A stretch of 64,000 nt of DNA, taken from NCBI GenBank assembly GCA_049515655.1, contig JBEKTW010000001.1, forward strand, positions 186,001-250,000, in the 5' to 3' direction. How positions within the stretch are numbered: position 1 is the stretch's first letter; each line of letters starts with the position of its first letter. This stretch comes from JBEKTW01 sp049515655. Lineage in GTDB: Bacteria > Bacteroidota > Ignavibacteria > UBA10030 > SZUA-254. The notes below the pieces were generated by a model that did not search any database, was not told where the DNA came from, and was given only the letters and a program-made list of their open reading frames with translations. The position numbers and the translations under genes are program-made. This document shows, in pieces, positions 25,260 to 33,750 of this stretch.

Positions 25260-26048
25260 ATGAGCGATATTATTTCGACGGAAGCGGTCGTTCTCAAGTC
25301 AATCAAATACCGAGAGACCAGCAAGATAGTCACTTTTTATACCCGGCAGTTGGGCAAACTCAGTGCCATCGCCAAAGGAGCCCGCCGACCGAGGAACAAG
25401 TTCGCGTCCTCATTGGAGCCGATGTCCCATGTTGCGCTGGTGGTTTACAAGAAGGAAGGTCGCGAGATCCAGACGGTCTCCGAGTGTGAACTGAAGGGCG
25501 GTTTTCGTGGTATACCTGAAAGCCTGGAGAAAATGGCGGTCGGCATGTGCCTGATTGAGCTGGTGAACTGTGTGGCGCACGAAGAAGAGCAGAATGTGCG
25601 GTTATTCAATTTGCTTGTTCATTCGTTGACAATTCTAAACCATGCAACCAAAAACTTCGTGAATTTGTTATATAGCTTTGAGATCCATCTTGCCGGCATC
25701 CTCGGTTTTGGGATTTCTATGAAGAGGTGCGTGGGCTGCGGGCGGAATCTTCTCGCGGATAGTGAGGGATACAAAACCGTTGAGTTTCATCTGGACAAAG
25801 GTGGACCGTTGTGCGATGAATGTTCTGGAGTCAATGGACAGAGAGTGAAATTGTCCAGGCAGGTGTATATGATTCTTGAACATATTGCGTCGGAAGCGGA
25901 TTTTGAAAGATTACTCAATCTTTCTGTCGAACGAAGGCTCCAAGACCAGGTTCAGAGTTTCTTGTGGAGTTATCTGAAGTTTCACGTGACAGGGATTCGA
26001 CCTCTCAAATCGAAAGAGGTTTTTTCCGCAGTCATGGCGGCGTCGTGA
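25260..26048 (+). CDS. recO: DNA repair protein RecO
   Basis: RecO loads RecA with RecR at gaps and anneals single strands. The 262 residues begin with the OB fold (STEAVVLKSIKYRETSKIVTFYTRQLGKLSAIAKGARRP), then a helical domain and a zinc-binding region with CVGCG (about residue 159) and CDECSG (about 183), i.e. four cysteines. It starts 15 bases after mtnA. Confidence 0.93.
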   Translation: MSDIISTEAVVLKSIKYRETSKIVTFYTRQLGKLSAIAKGARRPRNKFASSLEPMSHVALVVYKKEGREIQTVSECELKGGFRGIPESLEKMAVGMCLIELVNCVAHEEEQNVRLFNLLVHSLTILNHATKNFVNLLYSFEIHLAGILGFGISMKRCVGCGRNLLADSEGYKTVEFHLDKGGPLCDECSGVNGQRVKLSRQVYMILEHIASEADFERLLNLSVERRLQDQVQSFLWSYLKFHVTGIRPLKSKEVFSAVMAAS

Positions 26049-26151
26049 GCGCTCATCATGCCGGTTGTTGAAACCGCCGGATGAAACAATTTTTCTTGTT
26101 TCGAGTATATCTGTATGTTCAACGTATAATTTAATATTCAAAAGGAGACGT

Positions 26152-27687
26152 ATGTCAAAGAAGTCTGTTCTTGCTGCAATCTTTCTGATTTTCATCGGAA
26201 TTGTTTTTGGTGCGGTCCTCGTATCCAGCTTCAAGGGAGGAGTCGAGCTCGGCTTTGCCGGCGACCAAACAGTCAAGCTAGGTGCTCCGGGCAAGCTTCA
26301 CAACTCATTCGACTCTAAAGTAGTAGGCAAAGCATTCGTGGAAGTGGCCAAAGCGGTGACCCCGACTGTGGTCAGTGTCACGGTTACGACGAAAGGCAAA
26401 GGAAGCGCGGAGGACTTCAAGGATTTCTTTCATTTCTTCGGGCCGGATTTCAAGTTCCAGGAACCCCCGCCGCAGCAAGCCGGCGGGTCGGGAGTGATTA
26501 TCAATCCTCAGGGGTATATCCTGACGAACAATCACGTCGTGGACGAGGCGGAGGAGAATAGCGTTGAGGTTGTGTTGAATGATACGCGCCGGCTGAGAGC
26601 AAAAATTGTTGGCAAAGATCCGACTACTGATGTCGCCGTTATCAAAGTCGATGCGAGTGACCTGCCCACTGCCGCATTTGGCGATTCAGATAGTCTCGAT
26701 GTCGGGGAGTGGGTGCTCGCCATCGGTAATCCGCTGGGCCTGCAATCGACAGTCACCGCCGGCATCGTCAGTGCTGTCGGCCGCAGCATCGGCATTATCG
26801 GAACAGAGAAGGGATACAGCATTGAAAATTTCATTCAGACCGATGCCGCGATTAATCCCGGGAACAGCGGCGGCCCTCTGGTCAATTTGTCGGGTGAGGT
26901 TGTCGGTATCAATAGCGCGATCGCTACCACGAACGGCCGGTATCAGGGATATGGGTTCGCAATACCGATCAATCTCGCGAAAGTAGTCGCGTCGGATATC
27001 ATCAAGTTCGGTAAAGTGCGGCGGGGTTACATTGGCGTCCAGATTGAACTTGTTGATGAAACGATCGCCAAGTCGGTTGGCCTCACCAAGGCGGGAGGAG
27101 TCTTTGTCCAGCGTGTCGACAAGGGTGGTGCCGGTGAAGCTGCCGGGGTCAAAGAGGGCGATATTATTCTCTCGGTCGACGGCAAGGAAGTGAACAAACC
27201 CAACGAACTTCAAAGCTATGTTGCGCGAAAGCATCCCGGTGACGACGTGGTTCTGAAGATCTATCGCGACGGAAAGACTATTGAAAAAACCGTTACATTG
27301 AAGTCTCATGCCACGGAAGACGTCGCGGAGCAGACCCAGCGGGAAGATAACGATAATACGGCGGCCGAGAGCGAGACCCCGACGAAGACCCTTACGTTTG
27401 ACAATCTCGGGATGACAGTCCAACCGTTGACGGCGGAGCAAAAGAAGGAATACGATGTCCGTTACGGCATCCTCGTCGCGGACGTAAAACCGTACGGCGA
27501 AGCGTTCAATCGCGGGATTGAAAAGGGGGATATCATCCTGGAGATTGACAAGAAGGAGGTGTCTTCTCCGAAGGCTCTCCGCACGGTCCTCGACAGCCAT
27601 AAGGCGGAGGATGCCGTCCTGCTCAGGATCAAAAAGACAAACCAGGGCGGTCAGACGATGTTCGTTGCCGTCCAAATCCCGAAATAG
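26152..27687 (+). CDS. HtrA/DegQ-type periplasmic serine protease
   Basis: The start at 26152 (MSKKSVLAA) has AAAGGAG four bases upstream; a longer frame from 26065 has none. It carries an N-terminal hydrophobic signal/anchor, then a trypsin-like domain with the full triad: His in YILTNNHVVDEA, Asp in PTTDVAVIKVDA, Ser in NPGNSGGPLVNL. Two PDZ domains follow (GGVFVQRVDKGGAGEAAGVKEGDI and VRYGILVADVKPYGEAFNRGIEKGD). It degrades or refolds damaged envelope proteins. The roughly 100-bp upstream gap contains TATAAT at 26125-26130, but no -35 is well placed. Confidence 0.95.
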   Translation: MSKKSVLAAIFLIFIGIVFGAVLVSSFKGGVELGFAGDQTVKLGAPGKLHNSFDSKVVGKAFVEVAKAVTPTVVSVTVTTKGKGSAEDFKDFFHFFGPDFKFQEPPPQQAGGSGVIINPQGYILTNNHVVDEAEENSVEVVLNDTRRLRAKIVGKDPTTDVAVIKVDASDLPTAAFGDSDSLDVGEWVLAIGNPLGLQSTVTAGIVSAVGRSIGIIGTEKGYSIENFIQTDAAINPGNSGGPLVNLSGEVVGINSAIATTNGRYQGYGFAIPINLAKVVASDIIKFGKVRRGYIGVQIELVDETIAKSVGLTKAGGVFVQRVDKGGAGEAAGVKEGDIILSVDGKEVNKPNELQSYVARKHPGDDVVLKIYRDGKTIEKTVTLKSHATEDVAEQTQREDNDNTAAESETPTKTLTFDNLGMTVQPLTAEQKKEYDVRYGILVADVKPYGEAFNRGIEKGDIILEIDKKEVSSPKALRTVLDSHKAEDAVLLRIKKTNQGGQTMFVAVQIPK

Positions 27688-27737
27688 GGGCAGTCCATGG
27701 CAAAAAACGGGTCGGGAGAGCCTGGCGGGATGGAGAG

Positions 27738-27766
27738 TTGACAAAAAAGGTATTTTATCCTATATT
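27738..27766 (+). promoter_or_regulatory. Strong promoter (TTGACA-17-TATATT) of the HNH-trpS genes
   Basis: A perfect TTGACA (27738-27743), a 17-base spacer and TATATT (27761-27766) lie between the protease stop and the HNH gene. Transcription would start near 27773, which makes this the best -35 match seen in the window. Confidence 0.8.
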
Positions 27767-27908
27767 CTGTTATAGTCAGGAATTAATAATACAGGATTTG
27801 CGGACATAGCCCGAAGGAGAGAATTGAGTCTTCAGTTATTACTCTCAACATAGTCTGGGAGGTTCCCTCAACAGCAAGGTCCTCATCCTCAATCAGAATT
27901 ATGAGCCG

Positions 27909-28370
27909 ATGACGATTTGCAATGTGAAGAAGGCGATCGTGCTGTTGTACCTCGGAAAAGCGGAACTCATTGAGGCGCATCAGAGCAAGCGCGTGCGCGC
28001 CGTGTCCATGAGCATGCCGTTTCCAAGCATAGTCCGGCTTGGCGTTTATATCCAGATCCCTTATAAGAAAATCATTCTTTCCCGCAAAAACATTCTTCGT
28101 CGAGATGGTCATCGGTGCCAGTACTGCGGTCGGACTGAGGTGCCACTGACCGTCGACCACCTGGTGCCCAGATCGAAGGCGGGAGAAGATGCCTGGGAGA
28201 ATCTCGTGACCGCGTGCGTCCATTGCAACAACCGCAAGGGCGACCGAACTCCCGAAGAGGCGCATATGAGATTGTTGCGCAAACCCATGAGACCCAACCA
28301 CCTCATGTTCATCCGCCATTATGTCGGTAAGATTGATGAGCGGTGGAAACCTTACTTGTTCATGAATTGA
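27909..28370 (+). CDS. HNH endonuclease-family protein
   Basis: 153 residues from the first ATG. The HNH core is RRDGHRCQYCGRTEVPLTVDHLVPRSKAGEDAWENLVTACVHCNNRKGDRTPEEA, with zinc CxxC pairs (CQYC, CVHC) and the catalytic His in VDH. N-terminal YIQIPYKKIILSRKNIL is characteristic of a widespread genomic HNH family of unknown role. The family's conserved first strand (VLILNQNYEP) is encoded directly upstream of this ATG, in frame from about 27870, but no ATG, GTG or TTG precedes it before a stop at 27825. The real start may therefore be non-canonical (a CTG lies at 27855) or the gene may carry a small frameshift. It probably shares its promoter with trpS. Confidence 0.85.
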   Translation: MTICNVKKAIVLLYLGKAELIEAHQSKRVRAVSMSMPFPSIVRLGVYIQIPYKKIILSRKNILRRDGHRCQYCGRTEVPLTVDHLVPRSKAGEDAWENLVTACVHCNNRKGDRTPEEAHMRLLRKPMRPNHLMFIRHYVGKIDERWKPYLFMN

Positions 28371-28387
28371 TTCCATCCCGATTCTCC

Positions 28388-29371
28388 TTGTCAACAAAAA
28401 AACGAATCTTAAGCGGGATGCGCCCAACGGGTAAACTCCATGTGGGCCACCTTGTCGGGGCACTCGAGAATTGGGTTGCCCTCCAGCAGGACTATCAGAA
28501 CTTTCATCTCATAGCGGATTATCACGCGCTGACTACGAATCTCGATACCTCGCGCCTTTATCAGAATTCTTTGGATATGTTGATTGATTGGCTGGCCGCG
28601 GGCATCGACCCAGAGCATAGCCCTATGTTCCGTCAATCCCAAATCAAAGAACACACGGAGCTTCATCTGTTGTTCTCGATGTTGATTACTTCGGCCCGCC
28701 TCGAGCGGAATCCCACCGTCAAAGAACAGGTGCGGGATTTGAACATCGAGAATGTTTCTTACGGACATCTTGGATACCCCGTTTTGCAGGCGGCAGATAT
28801 TCTTTTGTACAAAGGTGAGCTGGTCCCGGTTGGAGAGGACCAGCTACCGCATATCGAGATCACAAGGGAAATCGCTCGCCGATTCAATACCCAGTACAAG
28901 TCCGTCTTTCCCGAGCCTGAGGGAAAACTTACCAAGTTTGCACGGTTGCCCGGGTTGGATGGCAAGCGAATGAGTAAGTCGCTGGGGAATGTAATCTTGT
29001 TGTCCGATTCTCCGGATGAGATCAAGAAAAAGATGAGTCAGGCAGTGACCGACCCGCAGAAGATCCGGAGAAACGACCCCGGACATCCGGAGGTCTGTTT
29101 GGTGTTTTATGCCTACCACCAGAAGTTTAATCAGGCAGAAGTCCCGCAGATCGAGCGCGATTGCCGAAGCGGCACGCTGGGCTGCGTCGATTGCAAGCGG
29201 AATGCCGCAGCTCGCATTAGCGATTATCTTGGACCAATACGTGAAAAAAGGGCATTTTACGAGGCCCACCCGAAAGAAGTTAAGAACGTGCTCTGCAATG
29301 GAGAAACTCGTGCAAGGGATGTGGCAAAAAAGACAATGGCCGAGGTGCACGATGCTATGGGGATAGGGTAG
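28388..29371 (+). CDS. trpS: Tryptophanyl-tRNA synthetase
   Basis: A class I synthetase that charges tRNA-Trp. The HIGH motif is HVGHLVGALENW and the KMSKS motif is GKRMSKSLGNV; SARLERNPTVKEQV and GYPVLQAADILLY also match TrpRS. The start is set at TTG 28388 (reads MSTKKRILSGMRPTGKLH), which gives the usual N-terminus; an ATG at 28343 would overlap the HNH gene by 28 bases and add 15 foreign residues. A C-terminal CVDCKR is present. Length (about 327) is normal. Confidence 0.94.
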   Translation: MSTKKRILSGMRPTGKLHVGHLVGALENWVALQQDYQNFHLIADYHALTTNLDTSRLYQNSLDMLIDWLAAGIDPEHSPMFRQSQIKEHTELHLLFSMLITSARLERNPTVKEQVRDLNIENVSYGHLGYPVLQAADILLYKGELVPVGEDQLPHIEITREIARRFNTQYKSVFPEPEGKLTKFARLPGLDGKRMSKSLGNVILLSDSPDEIKKKMSQAVTDPQKIRRNDPGHPEVCLVFYAYHQKFNQAEVPQIERDCRSGTLGCVDCKRNAAARISDYLGPIREKRAFYEAHPKEVKNVLCNGETRARDVAKKTMAEVHDAMGIG

Positions 29372-29460
29372 GACTAGAAAAGACTTGCTTTTTAATGATA
29401 TTTTTGATAGCTTTGCAAAAGTAATCTATCCGAAAACTTGTAGAATTTCTTGAGGTAGCT

Positions 29461-31074
29461 ATGGCCTTTCGTCTTATTTCTACTTCATTGGTTATCCTAT
29501 TGCTAGTTGTTTCCACTGAAATGTCTCTCAGCCAAAACTTCTGGCAGCTTGATTCTATTCCTATTACTTCCACTGTGAGTGGCTTGGCAATCAAATCCAA
29601 TGACCACATCTTTGCCGCTACGCTGGGGAGTGGGATCTTTCGATCCACTGATGATGGAACGACGTGGACGCAGCTAAACACAGGTGGTTCACAAAAGCAT
29701 TTCTATTCCATCAACATTAATCACAACGGGACAATTTTCGCAGGTTCTTATTTAGGATCAATTTATCGCTCAACGGATGATGGGAGTACGTGGACTTCCA
29801 CGAAGGTTGCCGATGGATCGATTGCAGACACCGCTAATTCTATGGTGACATCGTTCACCTTCGATGATTCAGGCAATGTCTACGTCGCGACAGGTCTTAA
29901 CGGGATTTTTGCATCTACTGATGAAGGACACACCTGGCAATCTGTTCTTACCGGTTTCCAATATCCTTTTGCCATGGCATTTGATATGCAAAACAATTTC
30001 CTTGTAGGAACCTATGGCGCGGGCCTGTTCACCTCACCAAGTGCCGAAAGCCCGATCTGGTCATCCTTTGGATTTTCTATTTTTTCGTATTACCAAATTC
30101 GCATTCTTGATTCTTTGACCATTGATTCCACGGTCATCGATACTGTTAAGAATACTACCAGAACTATATCTACTACAGGACGGGATTCTCTAGTGTACAC
30201 CCAGACACGCTATGGGGACAAATCTTTTAGTCATACGATTCGACCTGATACATTGAGGTTACAGATTGATAGCGTCAGATACGCAAAATCTATCATCAAA
30301 AGCAAAACTGCAATAGATACCACGAGTGCGAGTTATTTCTCGGGGGCTAATTACCTAAATTATCTGCGTGTCAATACGATCGCAATTGGTGCTAACGGTC
30401 AAAGCTATGTTGGAACAGATAAGGGCGTGTGCCGACGAATGACATCCATCGATTCCTCTAAATCAAAAACGCACCCCGTTACAGTAACGTATTGGCAAGA
30501 AGTCACATACCCGCTCGCGAGATACCCGCTCTGGTTCGAGTATATCTTGTCACTTGTAGTAACTTCTAACGGGCACATTTATGCGGGAACGATGGGAGAT
30601 GGTGTGTACGGTTCTCTAGACAGCGGTGCTACATGGGCGCAGGTTGATAGTACCATAACATTCAAGAGTGGCACTACACCCCGCACTACACTTGCGAAGA
30701 GTCCGGCGGGCTTTCTCTTCTGCGGGACATCGAAGGGTCGAGTATACAAAAGCAAAACTCCAGTTTCGGTCGAGCCGCCGGTTACTATTGAGAAACACAC
30801 TGCGATTCATTCTCAGTTTGTGTTGGAACAAGGGTATCCAAATCCCTTCAATCCCGCGGTAACAATTCCGTTCATTCTGAATCAACCGGGCCGTGTAACT
30901 CTGAAAGTTTATAATACACTAGGCCAGGTTGTCGCGACGCTGCATGATGGCATGCTCAGTGAAGGGCAATATAGGATTCCGTGGGATGCATCTCAATTTC
31001 CCAGTGGCGTGTATTTTTATCGAATGCAATCTGCTTCTGACGTTCAAACCGGCAAATTGATATTGATGAAATAA
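29461..31074 (+). CDS. Secreted beta-propeller (BNR-like) protein with type IX secretion sorting domain
   Basis: 537 residues with a signal peptide (to about residue 23). BNR/Asp-box-like repeats (SGIFRSTDDGTTWTQL, GSIYRSTDDGSTWTS, NGIFASTDEGHTWQS, GDGVYGSLDSGATWAQ) suggest a photosynthesis-stability-factor/sialidase-like propeller. A Ser/Thr/Asp-rich insert of about 90 residues interrupts it around residues 210-300. The last about 80 residues are a T9SS type A sorting domain: QGYPNPFNPAVTIPF ... KVYNTLGQVVATLHDG ... FPSGVYFYRMQS, so it is probably exported and attached to the cell surface. The gene is AT-richer than its neighbours. GAGG lies five bases before the ATG. Confidence 0.9.
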   Translation: MAFRLISTSLVILLLVVSTEMSLSQNFWQLDSIPITSTVSGLAIKSNDHIFAATLGSGIFRSTDDGTTWTQLNTGGSQKHFYSININHNGTIFAGSYLGSIYRSTDDGSTWTSTKVADGSIADTANSMVTSFTFDDSGNVYVATGLNGIFASTDEGHTWQSVLTGFQYPFAMAFDMQNNFLVGTYGAGLFTSPSAESPIWSSFGFSIFSYYQIRILDSLTIDSTVIDTVKNTTRTISTTGRDSLVYTQTRYGDKSFSHTIRPDTLRLQIDSVRYAKSIIKSKTAIDTTSASYFSGANYLNYLRVNTIAIGANGQSYVGTDKGVCRRMTSIDSSKSKTHPVTVTYWQEVTYPLARYPLWFEYILSLVVTSNGHIYAGTMGDGVYGSLDSGATWAQVDSTITFKSGTTPRTTLAKSPAGFLFCGTSKGRVYKSKTPVSVEPPVTIEKHTAIHSQFVLEQGYPNPFNPAVTIPFILNQPGRVTLKVYNTLGQVVATLHDGMLSEGQYRIPWDASQFPSGVYFYRMQSASDVQTGKLILMK

Positions 31075-31126
31075 TCCCCATCATCGCAAGTGCTGATGAG
31101 TGGGAAGTAAGATTAAGAAATATCCC

Positions 31127-31178
31127 GACGGCTTGGCGAGTCCATGTGTCAATGGAGTTCGGCAAGCCGTCTTTTTTT
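31127..31178 (+). terminator. Rho-independent terminator after the propeller gene
   Basis: GACGGCTTG (31127-31135) pairs with CAAGCCGTC (31163-31171), followed by seven T. The 27-base loop contains a small CCAT/ATGG hairpin. Confidence 0.85.
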
Positions 31179-31205
31179 CTCGTGAACTTGTCCTCGTGAC
31201 TTGAA

Positions 31206-31934
31206 TTGACGTATAGAGTTAGACTCCAGACATTTGAAGGTCCACTCGACCTGCTTCTCTTTTTCATCAAGCGTGATGAGCTGGACATCTACGACATCCC
31301 CATTTCGAAAATCACCAGGGAGTTTCTCGAATACCTGCATCTTCTCCAGGAGCTCGATCTGGAAGTCGCGGGTGATTTTATCGTTATGGCGGCGGAGTTG
31401 ATGCAAATCAAAGTCAGAATGCTCCTCCCGAAAGGGCCGGGGGAAGAAGAAGAAGAAGACCCCCGGGCTGAGCTGGTCAGAAGGCTGCTGGAATACAAGC
31501 GCTATAAGGAAGCCAGCACGATTCTTGCGACACTCGAGCATGAACAAACGAAGCTGTTCTACAGAAAGGACTTTCATTCCGATGCGAAAACGATCGCGCT
31601 GGAAGACCAGGAAGAGAGCCTGAAGGATATTACAATGTTCAACCTGATTTCTGCCTTCAAGAGGGTCCTTGACAGCGTGCCCAAAAAGGTGTATCACGAC
31701 ATCGAGATGCTGAATGTTACGATTGACGAGCAAATGAGCTTCATTGCCGATGTGTTTCGCCTGAGAGATGAGGTGACGTTTTTCGAGCTTGTATCGCATA
31801 TGACGGAAAAAATTCGTATCATTGTTACTATTATTGCTATGCTCGAGATGGTGAAGAATAAGATTATCGGCATTCGTCCGACGGACTACGAGGACGATTT
31901 CATTGTTTACAGAATACGGAGCGAAAGCACCTGA
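31206..31934 (+). CDS. scpA: Segregation and condensation protein A
   Basis: ScpA is the kleisin that bridges SMC heads in the bacterial condensin. The N-terminus YRVRLQTFEGPLDLLLFFIKRDELDIYDIPISKIT and the C-terminal winged-helix region VSHMTEKIRIIVTIIAMLEMVK are diagnostic. The start is a TTG at 31206, the only start that leaves the conserved N-terminus intact. Its stop overlaps the scpB ATG by one base (TGATG), so the two are translationally coupled. Confidence 0.95.
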   Translation: MTYRVRLQTFEGPLDLLLFFIKRDELDIYDIPISKITREFLEYLHLLQELDLEVAGDFIVMAAELMQIKVRMLLPKGPGEEEEEDPRAELVRRLLEYKRYKEASTILATLEHEQTKLFYRKDFHSDAKTIALEDQEESLKDITMFNLISAFKRVLDSVPKKVYHDIEMLNVTIDEQMSFIADVFRLRDEVTFFELVSHMTEKIRIIVTIIAMLEMVKNKIIGIRPTDYEDDFIVYRIRSEST

Positions 31935-32668
31935 TGGAACAAGTTCCCTTATCGGAAAGCAAGCATCACATTGTTGAAGCCCTCATCTTCGGGTCGGATG
32001 AGCCGTTAACGGCAAAGCAAATTATCGAGATTCTCGGCTCCTCGGAGAATGCGGGCCCCCGGATTCGCTTGAAGGAGGATGAATTGTTCGGCATCATCCG
32101 CGAGCTGAACGCGGAGTACGTCCAGACGAGACGTTCGTACCGTATCACGCAGGTTGCAGGAGGATTTCAATTTGCCACCATGCCCGAGTTCGCGGAGTGG
32201 CTCGGACGGATGGTCAAGGAGAAGGCGAAACGAAAATTATCGCAGGCAGTTCTCGAGACACTCTCCGTGATTGCGTATAAGCAGCCGGTAACGAAACCCG
32301 AAATTGAAGCGATCCGCGGTGTCAACGCGGACTACGCCATCCAGAAACTGCTCGAACGCGGGCTTGTGACGATCATCGGCCGCGCCGTCACCCCGGGCAG
32401 ACCGCTTCTGTATGGGACGACACAGGATTTTCTGAAACATTTCGGCATCAATGACCTGTCCGACCTTCCCAAACCGCGCGAGATCGAGGAGATCATGGCC
32501 GATCAGGGTTTCGAGATGGAAAAGGAAATACTCAAGCGTATGGGCAAGACCGACGAAGAAATTGAGGAGCAACTCGGGCGGACGGTCGTGACGGAAAATG
32601 GCCTGCTGCACGAGCTGCCGCCGGAGGAGGGGAGTGAACCGCCGTCGCCTTCAGTCGATGAAGGGTAA
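31934..32668 (+). CDS. scpB: Segregation and condensation protein B
   Basis: ScpB dimers bind the ScpA centre in the SMC-ScpAB complex. Two winged-helix domains are visible: KHHIVEALIFGSDEPLTAKQIIEILG at the start and QAVLETLSVIAYKQPVTKPEIEAIRGVNADYAIQKLLERGLVTIIGRAVTPGRPLLYGTTQDFLKHFGI, the family signature. The last about 60 residues form an acidic, variable tail. It is followed after 218 bp by rluB, the usual neighbour. Confidence 0.95.
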   Translation: MEQVPLSESKHHIVEALIFGSDEPLTAKQIIEILGSSENAGPRIRLKEDELFGIIRELNAEYVQTRRSYRITQVAGGFQFATMPEFAEWLGRMVKEKAKRKLSQAVLETLSVIAYKQPVTKPEIEAIRGVNADYAIQKLLERGLVTIIGRAVTPGRPLLYGTTQDFLKHFGINDLSDLPKPREIEEIMADQGFEMEKEILKRMGKTDEEIEEQLGRTVVTENGLLHELPPEEGSEPPSPSVDEG

Positions 32669-32886
32669 CGGTTGGTGCATGTGCCGCCGGTCCGATATAC
32701 CTGGAGAACAGGCAAATTGACGACCACGAGACGGTGGAATTGCAGGAAGTCAGGTTGAACGGAAGCGGCTTCCCTACGTATCTCCCCAACCACTCCGCAT
32801 GAATCCCTTTAGGATCGTCTCTTCAGTACAGTCTCTCACCTCTTTGATTCCACTGACGTCCCGCGCAACACCATGAAAACTCGCGT

Positions 32887-33630
32887 ATGATAGCAGAGAT
32901 TACACAAGGAATGCTCGTCCGCTTGAACAAATTCATTGCGCATGCGGGAGTCTGCTCGCGTCGCAAGGCAGATGAGCTCATCCGGTCGGGAAAAGTGCAC
33001 GTCAATGGAAAATCTGTCTCAAATCTCGGCATGAGAATCGATCCCCGAAAGGACGTGGTTTTTGTCAACGAAAAACAGGTTGTGATGCTGGATGAGCCCG
33101 TGTACATCGTTCTGAACAAACCGAGGGACTGTATTACAACAGCCAGCGATGAACGCGGCCGTGCGACGGTCATGGACTACGTGCATGTCCGTGAGAGGGT
33201 ATTCCCCGTCGGACGGCTCGACCGCCATACAACGGGCGTTCTCCTCCTGACGAACGACGGTGAATTTGCCAACCGGTTGATGCACCCGAAGTCTGAGATC
33301 AAGAAAACATACAAAGTGACGCTCGACAAGCCGCTGAATCCGGGTGACGCTGAAAAGCTGGCGGGAGGAATTCGACTATCGGAGGCGACGACTGCGCCCG
33401 CGGAGATACACATTCTTCCGGGGGGCAAGAAAAAGATTGTCGGTATTGCCATCCGTGAAGGACGCAACCGGCAGGTTCATCGGATGTTTGAGGCGCTTGG
33501 GTATGAGGTTGAGAAGCTCGACCGCGTTTCTTATGCCGGCATATCGTCTGAGGGTCTGGCCCGCGGTCAATCGCGCTATCTGACGAAAAGAGAATTGAGA
33601 GCGTTGAAGGAGTTGGCTGGGATGGAGTAG
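32887..33630 (+). CDS. rluB: RluB-type 23S rRNA pseudouridine synthase
   Basis: S4 domain (RLNKFIAHAGVCSRRKADELIRSGKVHVNG) followed by the RsuA-family catalytic domain with PVGRLDRHTTGVLLLTNDG, whose Asp is catalytic, and GRNRQVHRMFEALGYEVEKLDRVSYAG near the end. RluB modifies the peptidyl transferase region of 23S rRNA. The position after scpAB supports the RluB assignment over the paralogue at 15252. The start could also be the ATG at residue 9 (MLVRLNKFIA); neither has a good Shine-Dalgarno. The 218-bp upstream gap has no recognised gene. Confidence 0.92.
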   Translation: MIAEITQGMLVRLNKFIAHAGVCSRRKADELIRSGKVHVNGKSVSNLGMRIDPRKDVVFVNEKQVVMLDEPVYIVLNKPRDCITTASDERGRATVMDYVHVRERVFPVGRLDRHTTGVLLLTNDGEFANRLMHPKSEIKKTYKVTLDKPLNPGDAEKLAGGIRLSEATTAPAEIHILPGGKKKIVGIAIREGRNRQVHRMFEALGYEVEKLDRVSYAGISSEGLARGQSRYLTKRELRALKELAGME

Positions 33631-33662
33631 GTCACGGCAAAACGTACGGAACGTTGAGTCAG

Positions 33663-33706
33663 AAGCTAAAAGCCAAAAGCTAAAAGCCAAAAGCTAAAAG
33701 CTAAAG
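33663..33706 (+). repeat. Tandem AAAAGCTA/AAAAGCCA repeat
   Basis: Five to six near-perfect 8-bp words alternating CTAAAAG and CCAAAAG. It is followed at about 33716-33764 by a pyrimidine-rich run of CCATC-type words that reaches the end of ackA. The repeats occupy most of the convergent gap between rluB and ackA. Confidence 0.75.
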
Positions 33707-33750
33707 ACTCTGAAACCCTCCATCACCCATCCTCCATCTTCCATCATCTC

